Positions 11,630-21,975 of a DNA stretch of 64,000 nt are shown here, piece after piece. Below the pieces are notes generated by a model. It was not told where the DNA came from, did not search any database, and saw nothing but the letters and a program-made list of their open reading frames with translations. Every line of letters begins with the position of its first letter. The stretch's first letter is position 1. The stretch is from Acheta domesticus. Lineage: Eukaryota; Arthropoda; Insecta; Orthoptera; Gryllidae. Where the stretch lies: contig JAHLJT010008756.1 of the NCBI GenBank assembly GCA_031308135.1, positions 72,761,821 to 72,825,820 of the forward strand, given 5' to 3'. Position numbers and translations under genes: made by a program.

Positions 11630-12290
11630 GAAGACGGCCGGGTCTGTTTCTTTTTCTGTTGTTTCTTGTCTTGTGTCCTGTTTATTTCCCTATCCGTTCT
11701 CTCGTTGTTCTTTTTTTCTACTACTGGCGTTACCTTGTATTATCGTTATTTTGCTTATTCGTGTTTTTGCTGGTTTTTGTTATTTGCTTTTGTTTGTGTG
11801 GTCTTCTCTTCACCTACGCCGATGATGAGTTTGTTGCCCAATTTTTCTTAATGGCCTTTTATCTCTTATTTTATTTCTTGCTATGTCGTCGTCTCATTTC
11901 TGGATTTAGGTGGTTGTATGGCTTTTGTGTTCGGAACTGTAATTTGTTCATTCCTTTACGAGGTCGCAAAATTCTCTTGTGAAGAAAGCATCCAGATTTA
12001 CTTTTCCTCTTGCTGATTTTAACATTGTCTTTTTTTTTATATTTTTTGGTCTGTACTTGATCTCTTCTTTACTTTTGTTTTCGCTTGGCAATTCCAACTT
12101 TCCTTTTATTTTTGTGGTCGTATTTCTTTACATTCAATTATCCCTCATATCTAATTCAACGTTTTTTCAGACTTTCTTCGGCAGCTCTATTTTTTCTTCT
12201 TTTCGTTATTTGTTATTTTATTTTATTTTGAGTTATATTTTGTTAGAGTCAGTTTTTGCCCAGTGTTTGCACCCAAATAATTAGCTTCCA
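11630..12290. other. T-rich strand-skewed tract
   Basis: About 650 bases with T far exceeding A on the plus strand. It yields overlapping open frames of 96-146 codons with Phe/Leu/Ser-rich products. I judge these non-coding. Follows directly on GC island 4. Confidence 0.5.
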
Positions 12291-12608
12291 TTTTTTAAAT
12301 TTGTTATGCATTCCTCCATCGCTTTCACCCACATCTCCCTCTAGTGAGTTGTGCAAGAACTTAGAAACATAACTTAAAATAATAAAATTATCTAAAGAAA
12401 TGATGGCAAATAAATTATGACAAAGAAATGATAGCAACGACATAAAGCCAACACGTTTGGCAACTGTTACACTTGCTTTAGAATTTCGTACTCACAGAAT
12501 GTAACGCAACTACATCAGTGTGAGCATATTTTACAGTGTAGTACATTGAAAGTTCAGAAGTTATTAAGATATGTAAAAAGGAAATGGAAGTTTACCATTT
12601 TGCTATTT

Positions 12609-13176
12609 TAGTTAATTGATTGATTTAGTGATTCCAGGCGCCTCAATTGCTAAGATCAACAGTCTCGTTAGTTCATGGCTGCTTATTTTAGTAGTTCATA
12701 TTTTAATTGTGCATGTATTTATCGCGGGAAATGGAGGTGATCTCTGGCTGGAAAGATCCGGCGCCGAGCTACGTCGGCTTTCGGGGATTTTCCCCAACCA
12801 GGCATCTCTCTCCAGCGTGGCACCGCCCCAAACGGACACGTTCTGAGCGCCCAACTGGTCACCCGACAAGTGAGGTAGTGTGGTGCAAATGAGTGTTATA
12901 AGGGGCGAGGAAAGGACAAGGAAATTAAAGAAAGATCGGGCGCGGACTGTGGCCCGTTTGTTAGGGTACTGCTCCGGCATTCGCTTGGTGTTGATCGGAG
13001 AAACTACAGAACACTACCGGTCAGAGCAGCTGGCTGCTAGAATTCTCCTCCAGATAGCGGCTGAATTCGACCTTGCTATGTAGCTAGTGTCGAAGATCCT
13101 GTACCGTCGGGACTCTGTTTCTAAGATCTCCCGGTCAGAGGCACTGCAGTGATATTACTTGAAGCTCTGAGCCACC
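12609..13176 (-). mobile_element. Family A SINE, copy A2, near full length
   Basis: Read on the minus strand, it starts with GGTGGCTCAGAGC (an A-box-like tRNA start), then AATTCAGCCGCTATCTGG, AGAATTCTAGCAGCC, the CCGATCAACACC segment, GGGGAAAATCCCC, GCCGACGTAGCTCGGC, and a 3' end TAGCAATTGAGGCGCC followed by AATCAATCAATT repeats. One of the best copies for defining both ends. In the stem region the small hairpin reads GGGGA-AAA-TCCCC, keeping pairing. Confidence 0.85.
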
Positions 13177-13865
13177 TTTGACGATGAGAACTGTTTTAAT
13201 ATGTTGTAGACATGGCAATAAGGTAATCATACGTGCAAAACATCGTTTTCCCCAAAAGTGTCAGAACCGTGACATTCCGAAGCGACGATTTGTCTCGCTC
13301 TTTACTTCTCTCTTTGTGGATTCTCGAATGTGGAACACTTCTCCGCCGAGTAATTTTCTAATACGTTATTACCTCCGTTTTTCTTACGCGTGGAGCATCT
13401 GCATGTGGACAGGTGCTCTGTATAAACGTTCTTAATTTTTCCCTCGAAGGGTTAGACTTCCACTAAATTGGCGCTTCTAAACGCTCGGGGTTCTGGGTAG
13501 AGAAAGTCGTCCGAGATCCCGAAGGTATTTATTCCAGTGTGGGAGCTCTCCATAAATCACGTCACACTGATTCTAGCTATTTTGAAACCTCCCCCGGGCT
13601 TCGTCATGGATCATCACGTTTGAGGAGAGGCGGCTTGAAGATGCCGTTGCGTGAGATGTGAGCCTTCTTCACAAACAATCTGGGACGTTCTGTGTACAAA
13701 CTTATTTTCGTGGCATTTTGAAAAAGCCTGACACGGCTTTACCTGTAGCTACATCCTAAGCTTTTGTGGCAGGACTGAATTGAAAGAAAGGGTTGAAAAA
13801 TGAAAGTAAACATTAGCTTATTGAATGCTCACGATATTAGTTTAAGTATGATAATAATGATGATG

Positions 13866-13916
<51 letters not shown>

Positions 13917-14448
13917 GGTGATATTAACCGAGACTAGAACCAAGCGTGTTCGTAAAATGATAATTCGATGTAGTTCCTCACTACCAGAGTCTCCTCGTCA
14001 GCCAACATTCTCATGACGTCTGGTATTGACTGTTGGCAGCTCGGAAACGACCGTATTGCTATTTAGTTATACATAGCTAAAAACTTACACTTAGAAAAGA
14101 AATCTGTTAATTAGAATATTTACATTCATTTGCTTGAATCTGACGAACCAAATATCACTTGTATTGCAAAACTTTGGCGAATGGTTTCCCTGGACGCTGG
14201 AACCACGAACTGGTCTAATCTCATTTTCCGAAACACCTTTACAAGTTTAATTTACACAATTCTTTGACTAAGAATGAAGAGAAGGCTTTAAAATTTTTAG
14301 CAGCCATTGATGGCGCAAGGAGTCGAAACAGAATTCAAGAACGCGACGTCTGCCCGGCGAATCCTTTGTGAAGGGGCCCAGGCTCTCAAACGGGCCCCTC
14401 AAACTTCGCTGTACCGATTGTAAATCTGTCGTTGCTGCGTTGTTCTGT
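13177..14448. other. Unassigned sequence with a (TAA)n run
   Basis: Contains (TAA/TGA)n at about 13848-13914. A moderate-GC block at 13470-13700 includes AATCACGTCAC. No gene is supported. Confidence 0.4.
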
Positions 14449-14525
14449 ATTGTTCCACTTGAAGTGGAACAATGTATCGTACCACTCGTCTTTCGCACTC
14501 TTCTTCACGTACCACTCGTCTTTCG
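14449..14525. repeat. Short palindrome plus 18-bp direct repeat
   Basis: ATTGTTCCACTT-G-AAGTGGAACAAT (14449-14473) is a perfect inverted repeat with a one-base centre. Immediately after it, CGTACCACTCGTCTTTCG occurs twice (14478-14495 and 14508-14525). Function unknown. Confidence 0.85.
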
Positions 14526-14839
14526 AAGGATCACTCTTTAGACACCATTGTGTTCATTATGTGGTTGTGGAGTGGTTGGGTCTTGTGCATCTTGTGCACA
14601 TGTGCTGCACTTAAACCACCTTCCCTTACGTATTTATTCATCTATGACTTTTCAGGTCTTCTCATCAACTTATCTTTCACTCAGTGTCAGAAATTACTGC
14701 ATTACTTTAATATAAATGAACATTAAAGTAATTATCAAGAACGCACATAAAATGTAGTGTACATATATATACATTACGATGAACGAGTCAAAGGTTTTAC
14801 GATCATATCGATTCGCTGTACTTGTAGCTGTCGCTGGCG

Positions 14840-15233
14840 AGGGCGCTCCCAGTGAATGGAGCAGTCACCTTCGGAGCGGCGGTGGTGGCGGGTGCTCGCG
14901 GCCGCCCTCTCGCGCGCTTCCCGGTGAGCGGGCACGGGCACCGGGGCAGGGGGCGGTGGCGGGGGCGGGGGTGGGGTCGAGGGCGGCGGCGTAACGAACT
15001 GTTTGCCGACGCGCGGCTGCGGGGGCCGAGGCGCGCCCCGCCGTGGACAAACACTGGCTGGCCCCGCCCCGCTCGCGCCCGCGTCCGCGCCCGCGCCCTG
15101 CCCCTCGACCCGGCCGCTCATTTGCATGGGCGCGCGCCGCTCTACGCCCCGGCCCCGCCCCCGCCGCGCCTCCGGGCGCCGCCGCCCCGCTGCAGCTTTG
15201 CCCGCCGCGACTGTTGTCGTCGCTGTCACCAAC
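14840..15233. other. GC/CpG-rich island 5
   Basis: One of the strongest CpG islands, with GC boxes (GGGGCGGGG type) and a perfect POU octamer ATTTGCAT at 15119-15126. Open frames exist on all strands and are not credible proteins. The A3 SINE is inserted at its right edge. Confidence 0.65.
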
Positions 15234-15248
15234 ACCATTGTGTATGGG
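15234..15248. repeat. Target-site duplication, left copy, of SINE A3
   Basis: ACCATTGTGTATGGG here matches ACCACTGTGTATGGG at 15619-15633 with one mismatch, flanking A3 exactly. This is a typical LINE-machinery duplication. Confidence 0.8.
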
Positions 15249-15618
15249 GACGGATGCTCTGATCGGTAGTTTTCCGTGGTTTCTCCGATCAGCATCAGCC
15301 GATTGCCGGGGTAGTATCCTAATAAACGGGCCATGGAGCGAGAGTGATTTTTCCTTCATCTTCCTTAACCCTTTACTTACACACACACTAAAATGCATTA
15401 CACCATCACTCATGCCGTGAGATCGGTCGGGAGATGAGAGCTTGTCCCGATGGTGGGAGATACATCGTCGGGGATATCCCCGCTAGCCGACGGTAGGTAG
15501 GTGCCGGATCTCACCATCTAGCGGGGCAAGACCATGTCTACCCCCCAAAAATGCACTGCTCTTACGGGAATGATGATCTTAGCTGTTGACGCGTCCCGAA
15601 TCACTAATCAATAAACCA
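15249..15618 (+). mobile_element. Family A SINE, copy A3 (5'-truncated, with TSD)
   Basis: Starts inside the family at GGATGCTCTGATCGGTAG, lacking the tRNA head, and runs through TTTTCCGTGGTTTCTCCGAT, the CA-rich tract, GCCGGATCTCACCATC, and the 3' terminus GTTGACGCGTCCCGAATCA plus AATCAATAAA. Flanked by a 15-bp duplication (15234-15248, 15619-15633), so 5' truncation occurred at insertion, as in LINE-driven retroposition. Confidence 0.85.
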
Positions 15619-15633
15619 ACCACTGTGTATGGG
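15619..15633. repeat. Target-site duplication, right copy, of SINE A3
   Basis: Partner of 15234-15248 with one T/C difference. Confidence 0.8.
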
Positions 15634-15639
15634 AGTTAT

Positions 15640-16015
15640 CATTAGCAGGGCTTCTTGGGATATGGTTTCTCCGATCCACACGTGGGAAATGCTGGAGAGG
15701 ACCTTACGAAACTGGCCACGGACAGCCCGCTTTCCTTCCACATCCTATCCCTTCCTCTTCCCTTATACACACACGCACACACACACACATGCACTACACT
15801 ACACATGACGGGAGAACTTTTGGGAGCTTAGTGCTTAATGGGAACTGTTAGGGGAACCCCCAGGACCCGAGCTAGGGCGTTGTCCCGGGGAACCCCCACG
15901 AGCCGACGAGTAGGTCGGCGCCATATCTCACGTCCTATCGGGGGAAGAATACACTTCCAGAACTAACAACCACAGCAATTGTCGTGGCCCGAAACACAAA
16001 ATAATCACAACCAAT
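15640..16015 (+). mobile_element. Family A SINE, copy A4
   Basis: Diverged 5'-truncated copy. Landmarks: GGTTTCTCCGATC, (AC)n at about 15769-15790, GCCGACGAGTAGGTCGGC (a perfect 6-bp hairpin), ATCTCACGTCCTATCGGGGG, and 3' end AGCAATTGTCGTGGCCCGAA with an ACAAAATAATCA tail. It lies directly after A3 in the same orientation. Confidence 0.8.
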
Positions 16016-16199
16016 TAATCTTGGGCCATCATAACCATAACCATAACGTTACCAGCGTCTGGTCGCGACCGAACGTCATGAACCATGGAGCTCAATACTT
16101 GGAAATTGCTGTAAATAGTCACATCAAAATTGCCTGTCATTGCTTTATCCACCTTTTAAGGCCATTGTAGGAAAGGTTAATGATTTGATGAATGCGTGA

Positions 16200-16410
16200 A
16201 GTTATTGTTATTGTTGTTAGTGATGATGATGTTGACATGATTTGAATGATGATGTAATAATGGTAGAATGAGTGACAGGGTAATGGAAGATACCCCAGAA
16301 AACCTACCGCTTTGCCCCACTGCAAATGCCATAAGAATCGACCGAATTTGAAGCCTGAGACAGCGTGAGAGATCACCCCAAACGGAAAGGCAACTTGAGA
16401 ATACGACTTA
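16200..16410 (-). mobile_element. Family D SINE-like fragment
   Basis: On the minus strand it shares with 56925-57145 the order CTTCAAA/GTTCAAA, CGGTC, TGG-ATTT-GTG-GG, then a run of ATC/CATCATCATTC at the 3' end. The B-box equivalent is decayed here. The family assignment rests on two copies only. Confidence 0.45.
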
Positions 16411-18045
16411 ATGTATTTTATTTGGTAAGATATTATTATTACAAATATAAAATACATTATTAATTTCTATACAGTTCGGTCGAAACCATTTCAACTGTTA
16501 GAAACATACCCCAATATTATTCTGGTCTTTGTAATCTTGATATCCATCTCAGATGGTCTCTTCATACCACGAAAACTGCCGAAAATCGTTCGTATATTGG
16601 GTTCAGGAAAGAAAATCTGAGAGTGAAAAATATCTGTTGTCAAATGAATACGCACTGATCTACTCAGCTCGTTCTAATGGATGAAATAGAATTCGAAAAA
16701 CAACTTTATAAATGCTTACGAAAGCTGATGCCCTAAATTAACATGCTGTGTAAACAAATTTAAGTCAGATCTATAATTATTATAACATACGTTGTTGTAC
16801 GTTGGAAAGGTAATGAGTGTTTGTTATCAGGCTGTTTTGTATTTTCTTCTGAGAATTTTTAAGAGCATGCTTCTTGGAGTCAAGAATAATAGCCACGTCA
16901 GTATTTGATTTGAAAGTTGTACTCGCATTTATTAGTAAATTTTGTTAACATTTGTAGTATTTTCTACATCATAAAAGGGTGTACATGTAAAATAATGTAA
17001 AAACGGATGATTTAACTTCTCTTCTAGATTTAGAATTATTGTCAATGAGCGGGGAGTCATAATGAAAACTGAATTTTAAAAATAGATTCTGTAAAGTGTT
17101 TTAGTTAAAATAAAGATCTGCCCCTGCAGTTGACACTGTTTACTCCTATTAAGACCACCGTGTAATATCGAGCGAACAAAGTAAGGACATTGTAACTCAG
17201 TAATGATGACGTGTTTGTAAACCACTGCCCTGTTGGAATAGTAAACCGATTCCATTTCATGGCACTTTTCTTTGCAATAAAGTGGTTGTCGTTAGCCCTT
17301 CTGCCGTAGTTAGCTTCATTGCCTCGCAACACTCGCCAATTGAAAGTCTGGTCATGACGCCTGTGCATGGCGACCTATTTCATAGGACGGTTGACATTAA
17401 TGTGTCGGAGTCCATTTGCACACTCGTGTGACGTCAATAGGAAGCAAAAATGTTCTGTAGTGGGCGTGACGTCACGTTGTTACGACACTTGCAATTGAGG
17501 ATGCTATCCAAGGAGTACGTGAGATGTTTTAGAGATTGTCACAGAACCGGAAGAGGGAGAAGGAAGGGGAGTTTCAAGGGCGTGGAACTATTTTGTACAC
17601 GGCTTTATTAACGAGGTTGTTAATTTTGGTCTTGAATTATTTAAATCCTAATTTCGTTAGGCCAATTGACTCGCAGTCAATTCATGTTTAAAACCGACAA
17701 AATACATGAATGGCGACGCCAGTAGTATTACATTTAGAGTGACGTCCCTTTGTAGGCACTCTCCATATCCACTAATACTCGTTGAATGAAGTCGGGCGTG
17801 AACTAAAGCTTCGCGATTTTTTTGGTTCTCTTTGAATTATACATTACCACATCGCTACTAACGCTACATTGTTCGTTCTCGCCACTTCCACTACATCCAC
17901 TTTTATTGCATCCACAACCACCATTGTTCCCAACACTTTCGTCGTTTGGTCATTCATTGTTTCAAGTTAGGGACAATTTTTATGTATTTGGTGTTGTATG
18001 TCTGGTTACCGATAATAGTAGTGGTAGTGGCGGTGGTATTGCTTA
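16411..18045. other. Unassigned sequence with paired CRE palindromes
   Basis: AT-rich and without recognisable genes. A moderate-GC patch at 17100-17560 includes two perfect TGACGTCA palindromes (17429-17436, 17467-17474), 38 bases apart. An 87-codon minus-strand frame overlaps part of it but is unsupported. Confidence 0.4.
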
Positions 18046-18900
18046 GCTGATAGTGAGGTGGCGATGCGGGCAGAGAAGGGAGATGCAGAGCGGAGCAAGT
18101 ATGGCGGGGTGTGGCGGGCGCATGGCAAGAACGAGGTAAGGTGTGGCGGAGCGAAGCAAGTTGTGGCGGGACGACGCGTAGTGGAGGGGCAGCGAAGCGA
18201 GGCGTGACGAGACGAAGCAAGGCATGGCAGGGCGAAACGTGGCGGGATGAAGTGAAGCGAGGCGTGGTGAGGTGATGCGTGATGGAGAGGGGCGAAGTGA
18301 AGCGAGGCGTGGCAGAGTACTGCGCGGCTTGGCAGGAAAAGGCATGGCGTGGCAGGGTGAAGCGTGACAGGGCTGGACGAAGCATGGGGTGATGGGGTGA
18401 CGGGGTGAAGCGAGGCCTTAAGTGGCGTGGCGTGGTCTCGAGTAACGTGACAAGGTGAAGCTAGCCGTGGCTTGTGTGACGTGTGACATGGGGTGGCGTG
18501 GCTTGTGTGACGTGGGCTAGCCGTGGTCGTGGGACGTGGGGTGGCGTGGCGTGGCACGGCCGGGCGAAGCGAGGCGTTTCTTGACGTGGCGGGTATAACA
18601 GAGACGTGGTGTGATGTGGCGTGGCCTGGTAAGGCGAAGCTAGACGTGGCGAGGAGGGGCGAAGCCGAGCGTGGTGTAGCGTACGGGGCGAAGTGAGGCA
18701 GGGCGTGGGAAGGCGGGGTGAAGCGAGACTTGTCAAAACTGGACGGAGCGGGATTGCGGAGACTCGGCGGTGCGGGGCTGAGACGGATGAGAACGGAAGA
18801 GGCTGTGGCTGGAAAGGAGCGGCAGGACTTAGTAGGAAGTGGCGAGCGGGGTGGGGGTACGAGATGTGGGACTGGACTCCTGGGTGATGCAGAGTAAAAA
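18046..18900. repeat. Degenerate G-rich repeat tract with extreme strand skew
   Basis: About 850 bases built from variants of GTGGCG, GAAGCGAGGCG and GACGTGGC. G greatly exceeds C on the plus strand. GAAGCGAGGCGTGG-like words recur at about 18191, 18264, 18300 and 18565 without a fixed period. The long minus-strand open frame (362 codons, Ser/Pro/His/Thr/Arg-rich) is a by-product of the C-rich complement. Likely a decayed minisatellite. Confidence 0.7.
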
Positions 18901-18999
18901 CGGAACGCAGCTATAAGGAGCTCACGGTGATGTGCGGGGGTATGATGGGAGGTGTGGAAACGTGGTGAGTCGGAGAGGAGCGTGGCGTGGCGTAGGGTG

Positions 19000-19340
19000 G
19001 CAGAGCGGAGCGTGGCGTGGCCTGTCGTGGCGTGGCGTGCGGAGCGCGAGCGGCCGCGGGCTCGTCGCAGGCCACCTGCGCGCGCTGACGTCACTGCGCC
19101 AGCATCCCGTCAGGACTCGGAAGGAAAAAGGTCGCTGCTCGGACGCCGCCACCGCCTCTGCTGTCGCCGTCCCCGTCGCCGTCTCTGCCGCCGTCGCCGC
19201 TGTCCCCATAGCCGCCACCACCTCCACCTCTGTGGACATCGCCGTCACCTTCTCCGCCGTTGTCGCCGTCATGGCCACCGTCGCCGTCACCGTCACCGTC
19301 GCTGTCGCGGGCAGGCAGCGTGACGCGGGCCGGCGCGCGG
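19000..19340. other. GC-rich island 6 with (GCC/GTC)n repeat
   Basis: Begins with the end of the G-rich tract, includes a CRE palindrome TGACGTCA (about 19087-19094), then a degenerate GCCGTC trinucleotide repeat (19142-19310). Frames on both strands are open because of the repeat. No exon evidence. Confidence 0.55.
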
Positions 19341-19382
19341 AGAGGACGCTGGACAGACCCTTCGGACTGACGCGTGGGCATT

Positions 19383-19605
19383 CTCGTTGGTAGTGTCTGT
19401 AAGCGGGGAGATTGTAGGGTTCGAGTCTCGACGATATTCAGTCAGATAGCTAGACGGAATTCAGTCGGTGTCTGGAAGAGCATTCTACCAGCTCTGTTCG
19501 TTAGTTTTGGATCAATTCAATGTGAATGCACGAGCAGTTCGTTAACAAATATGACATGTATCTCGCGCGATCTTTTCTTTTCATCCTTGAATCCTTGGTT
19601 GCAGA
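19383..19605 (+). mobile_element. Family A SINE, copy A16 (head region)
   Basis: Contains the clearest B box of the family, GGGTTCGAGTCTCG (about 19418-19431), followed by GAATTCAGTCGGTGTCTGG, GAGCATTCTACCAGCTCTG, TAACAAATATGAC and CGCGCGATCTTTTC. Internal deletions and no 3' half. It confirms that the family begins with a tRNA-like pol III promoter. Confidence 0.75.
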
Positions 19606-20674
19606 ATATCAGTTGTAGTGAAAATCTTATTTAGCATTAGTCACAAACGAAGTGTTGTTCACAGGCAGATTGACGGGCAGTTGGACGAATGGGGACGCTC
19701 ACTGCCGGAAGGACTGGCGGACTGAGGTTTTGCCGTAAACTATTGTTTTTGTTGATTGTGCCTACAGGATCTTACAGGAAGTCATTTACCAGTGCAGGAA
19801 CAAAACGTATCTACCTCTTTGGTGTCAGGGACATAAAAAATTATTCTTTCTGCCCAAAATCTCTACACTACGTATGTAGTACGCGAGAAAATAATGGGGA
19901 CGAATTGACAGCTCTAAACAGTGTGACCAGAGCGGAAACGTCGAGACTCTTAAGACAAATTTAAGCCTATTTTGTCTAATAAACTCCTTGGATGTTCCGA
20001 ATGGCTGAACCGCAATAAGCATTCAAAGTTGGTTTGAAATAATAGTTTCTAGGAAAAAATTTGCATTTCAGAAGCATATAAACACTCCAGAAACATGTAA
20101 ATGTTGTATTTTTACAAAATAAATTAATATACTTGTTCAGAAAGAAAAATTAACCCAGAAATAAAAAAGCAGTCGAATTGGTAAATTGGGCGCTTTTTGG
20201 ATGGACGCTTTGGACGGAAAATCACCCAGACCCGCTTTTTGAATGGCATCTTATGCAGACCTTCTCTGTGAGTTGAGAGGCCAGTAACATATCTCACACA
20301 CATTGTAGTGCGCAGAATATTATTAAAATTGCTGTGAGCGATAGCGTATGAAGTTTTCAGTCCGCAACCGAATCTTTGTATATCCCGTGCTCCAAGTCAG
20401 AAGGATTTTTATACGATCTAAGGAATTTCAAAGCCGACCGTAGTCTGCAAACAAATTTTATTGACTAACTTTGCAAAGTTTGCTCTTTTTGGTCTTTTCT
20501 ATACTTTTTTGTAATCAGGAAGTATCAGATAGAGGCGGAAACTTCCCCTAAACAACGGGACACAGACCGTGCTGGTTTCTTTTTTCCTCATTGTGTTTTC
20601 CTCTTCAATCCTTACAGATAGGCGATCGGTTAATCCGGCTCCAAATGCCATGTCTCCCTCAATCCAAAGAACAG
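19606..20674. other. Unassigned AT-rich sequence
   Basis: No gene recognised. A CTACACTACGTA...GAGAAAATAA motif at 19869-19893 matches the small repeat seen at 5591 and 62844. An ATTTGCAT octamer occurs near 20063. Confidence 0.4.
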
Positions 20675-20960
20675 GCTGCGGTAGCTCAAGGGTCCAATCG
20701 TACTATCTTCAGCATCGTTGAGTCAGACACTCTAAGGTTGAGTCCCAATAGTAGGAGATTGTCGACACCACTTGGTACTACTTAGATAAATGGGGTCGAA
20801 TTTGGGCACTTTTTGACGGAGAATTCTAGCGACCGGCCGCTCTGACTGGTAGTTTTCCGCGGGGTCTTCGATTAAAATCATTTTGATGCAGGACCTTAAC
20901 ATACGGGTCATTGACAAAGCAGTTTCTTTTTTTCTTCATCCTTGTTCTCTCTTCTCCACT

Positions 20961-21010
<50 letters not shown>

Positions 21011-21216
21011 GACTAAACTACCACATATGTCAGGAAACCAGTCGAGAGTTTAAGAGATTGCCTGGGCTGGGGCAATCTACTAGGGGAAAACCCGCAAGCT
21101 GGCGTGTAGGTCGCTGCCGGATCTCACGCTCCAGCGGGAGGAGAACAACCTTCCGGGATATAACATACGGGGCTAATGATCTGAGTAGTCGCTACGACTG
21201 GAATTTACATTCTTAA
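20675..21216 (+). mobile_element. Family A SINE, copy A5, near full length
   Basis: The tRNA-like head has an A box TAGCTCAAGGG (20682-20692) and a B box GGTTGAGTCCC (20736-20746, one base short). It is followed by GAGAATTCTAGCGACCGGCCG, the GTTTTCCGCGGGG segment, a long (CA)n at 20966-21009, GCCGGATCTCACGCTCCAG and the 3' end GTCGCTACGACTGGAAT. The best evidence that the family is tRNA-derived. Confidence 0.85.
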
Positions 21217-21224
21217 CTCATTCT

Positions 21225-21575
21225 CCTGCAGGTACCTTCCCCCAACGAGTCTCCATCCCAGACGGTACGAGCTCTAAAGCTCCGACCAGTCTCCCAACAT
21301 GTGGGGAAGTATAGTACATATCAGCGATGTGTAAGGAGAGTGGAAGGAACAAGGAAGAGGAAGGATCACGCGCGGTCCATAACCTGTTTGTGAGAGCACT
21401 GCTCCGATATTCTCCTTGTGTGATCGGAGAGACGACGCAAAACCGTCAATCAGCAGACGACTGCTGGAATTCTCCTCCCGACAACGACTAAATTTGAGTC
21501 ACCTACGTACTGAAACTAGAGATGAAGGCTCCTGTCGTAACTCGAAAGCCCTAGCCTTCGAGTCAACGATGCCCC
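21225..21575 (-). mobile_element. Family A SINE, copy A6, inverted next to A5
   Basis: Minus-strand copy with GGGAGACTGGTCGGAGC, the GATCACACAAGGAGAATATC segment, GGAATTCCAGCAGTCG and a decayed head. Its 3' end faces the 3' end of A5, making a tail-to-tail inverted pair with a spacer of about 10-30 bases. The final 3' domain is shortened. Confidence 0.75.
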
Positions 21576-21584
21576 AGGAGACAT

Positions 21585-21975
21585 CATGAAGGAACTAGGC
21601 GGGGCTGCGGCTGGAGGGGCTCGCGTATACAACGCGTAGCCACGCAGCGCGTCGTCCCCACGCAGTCTCCGCGTCGCGGGCGTGTCGGCACGGCGACGCG
21701 GCGGAGGAGCAACGACCCGCGTGCGGCCTTGCCCCGTGCGCGGCCTTGGCGTCGACGCGGAGACAATGGCAGGGCGGCACGGCACGGCGGCTGCGGCGGC
21801 ACGGCGGTCGGCAGGTGGCCGTTGTAGTGCGCGACCGGGTCGGCGCGGGACGGCGAGCCGCCGCCTTCGGGGAACTAATTGTTCCCCATCGGGCCGTCAA
21901 CGCCGCTTCCACGAGGTGCTCGCTCCGACCGCCTACTCGCGCGTCCCGGCGCGCCGTACGGGAACGGTGCACGCA
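21585..21975. other. GC/CpG-rich island 7
   Basis: Dense CpG with CGGCGG, GCGCG and GGCACGGC runs. Several overlapping frames of 70-125 codons on both strands are compositional. No start site or splice signals stand out. Confidence 0.6.

Noticed and set aside
11411..12284. Membrane-protein-like frames of 96-146 codons
   Set aside because: Same T-rich artefact. Three overlapping frames look equally hydrophobic.
14774..15420. Overlapping long frames on both strands (up to 186 codons)
   Set aside because: CpG-island composition removes stop codons. Translations are Pro/Ala/Arg-rich, mutually overlapping, and run into SINE A3.
18006..19094. 362-codon minus-strand open frame
   Set aside because: It is the C-rich complement of a G-rich degenerate repeat. 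The product is a Ser/Pro/His/Thr/Arg mixture with no domain, and other frames are open too.
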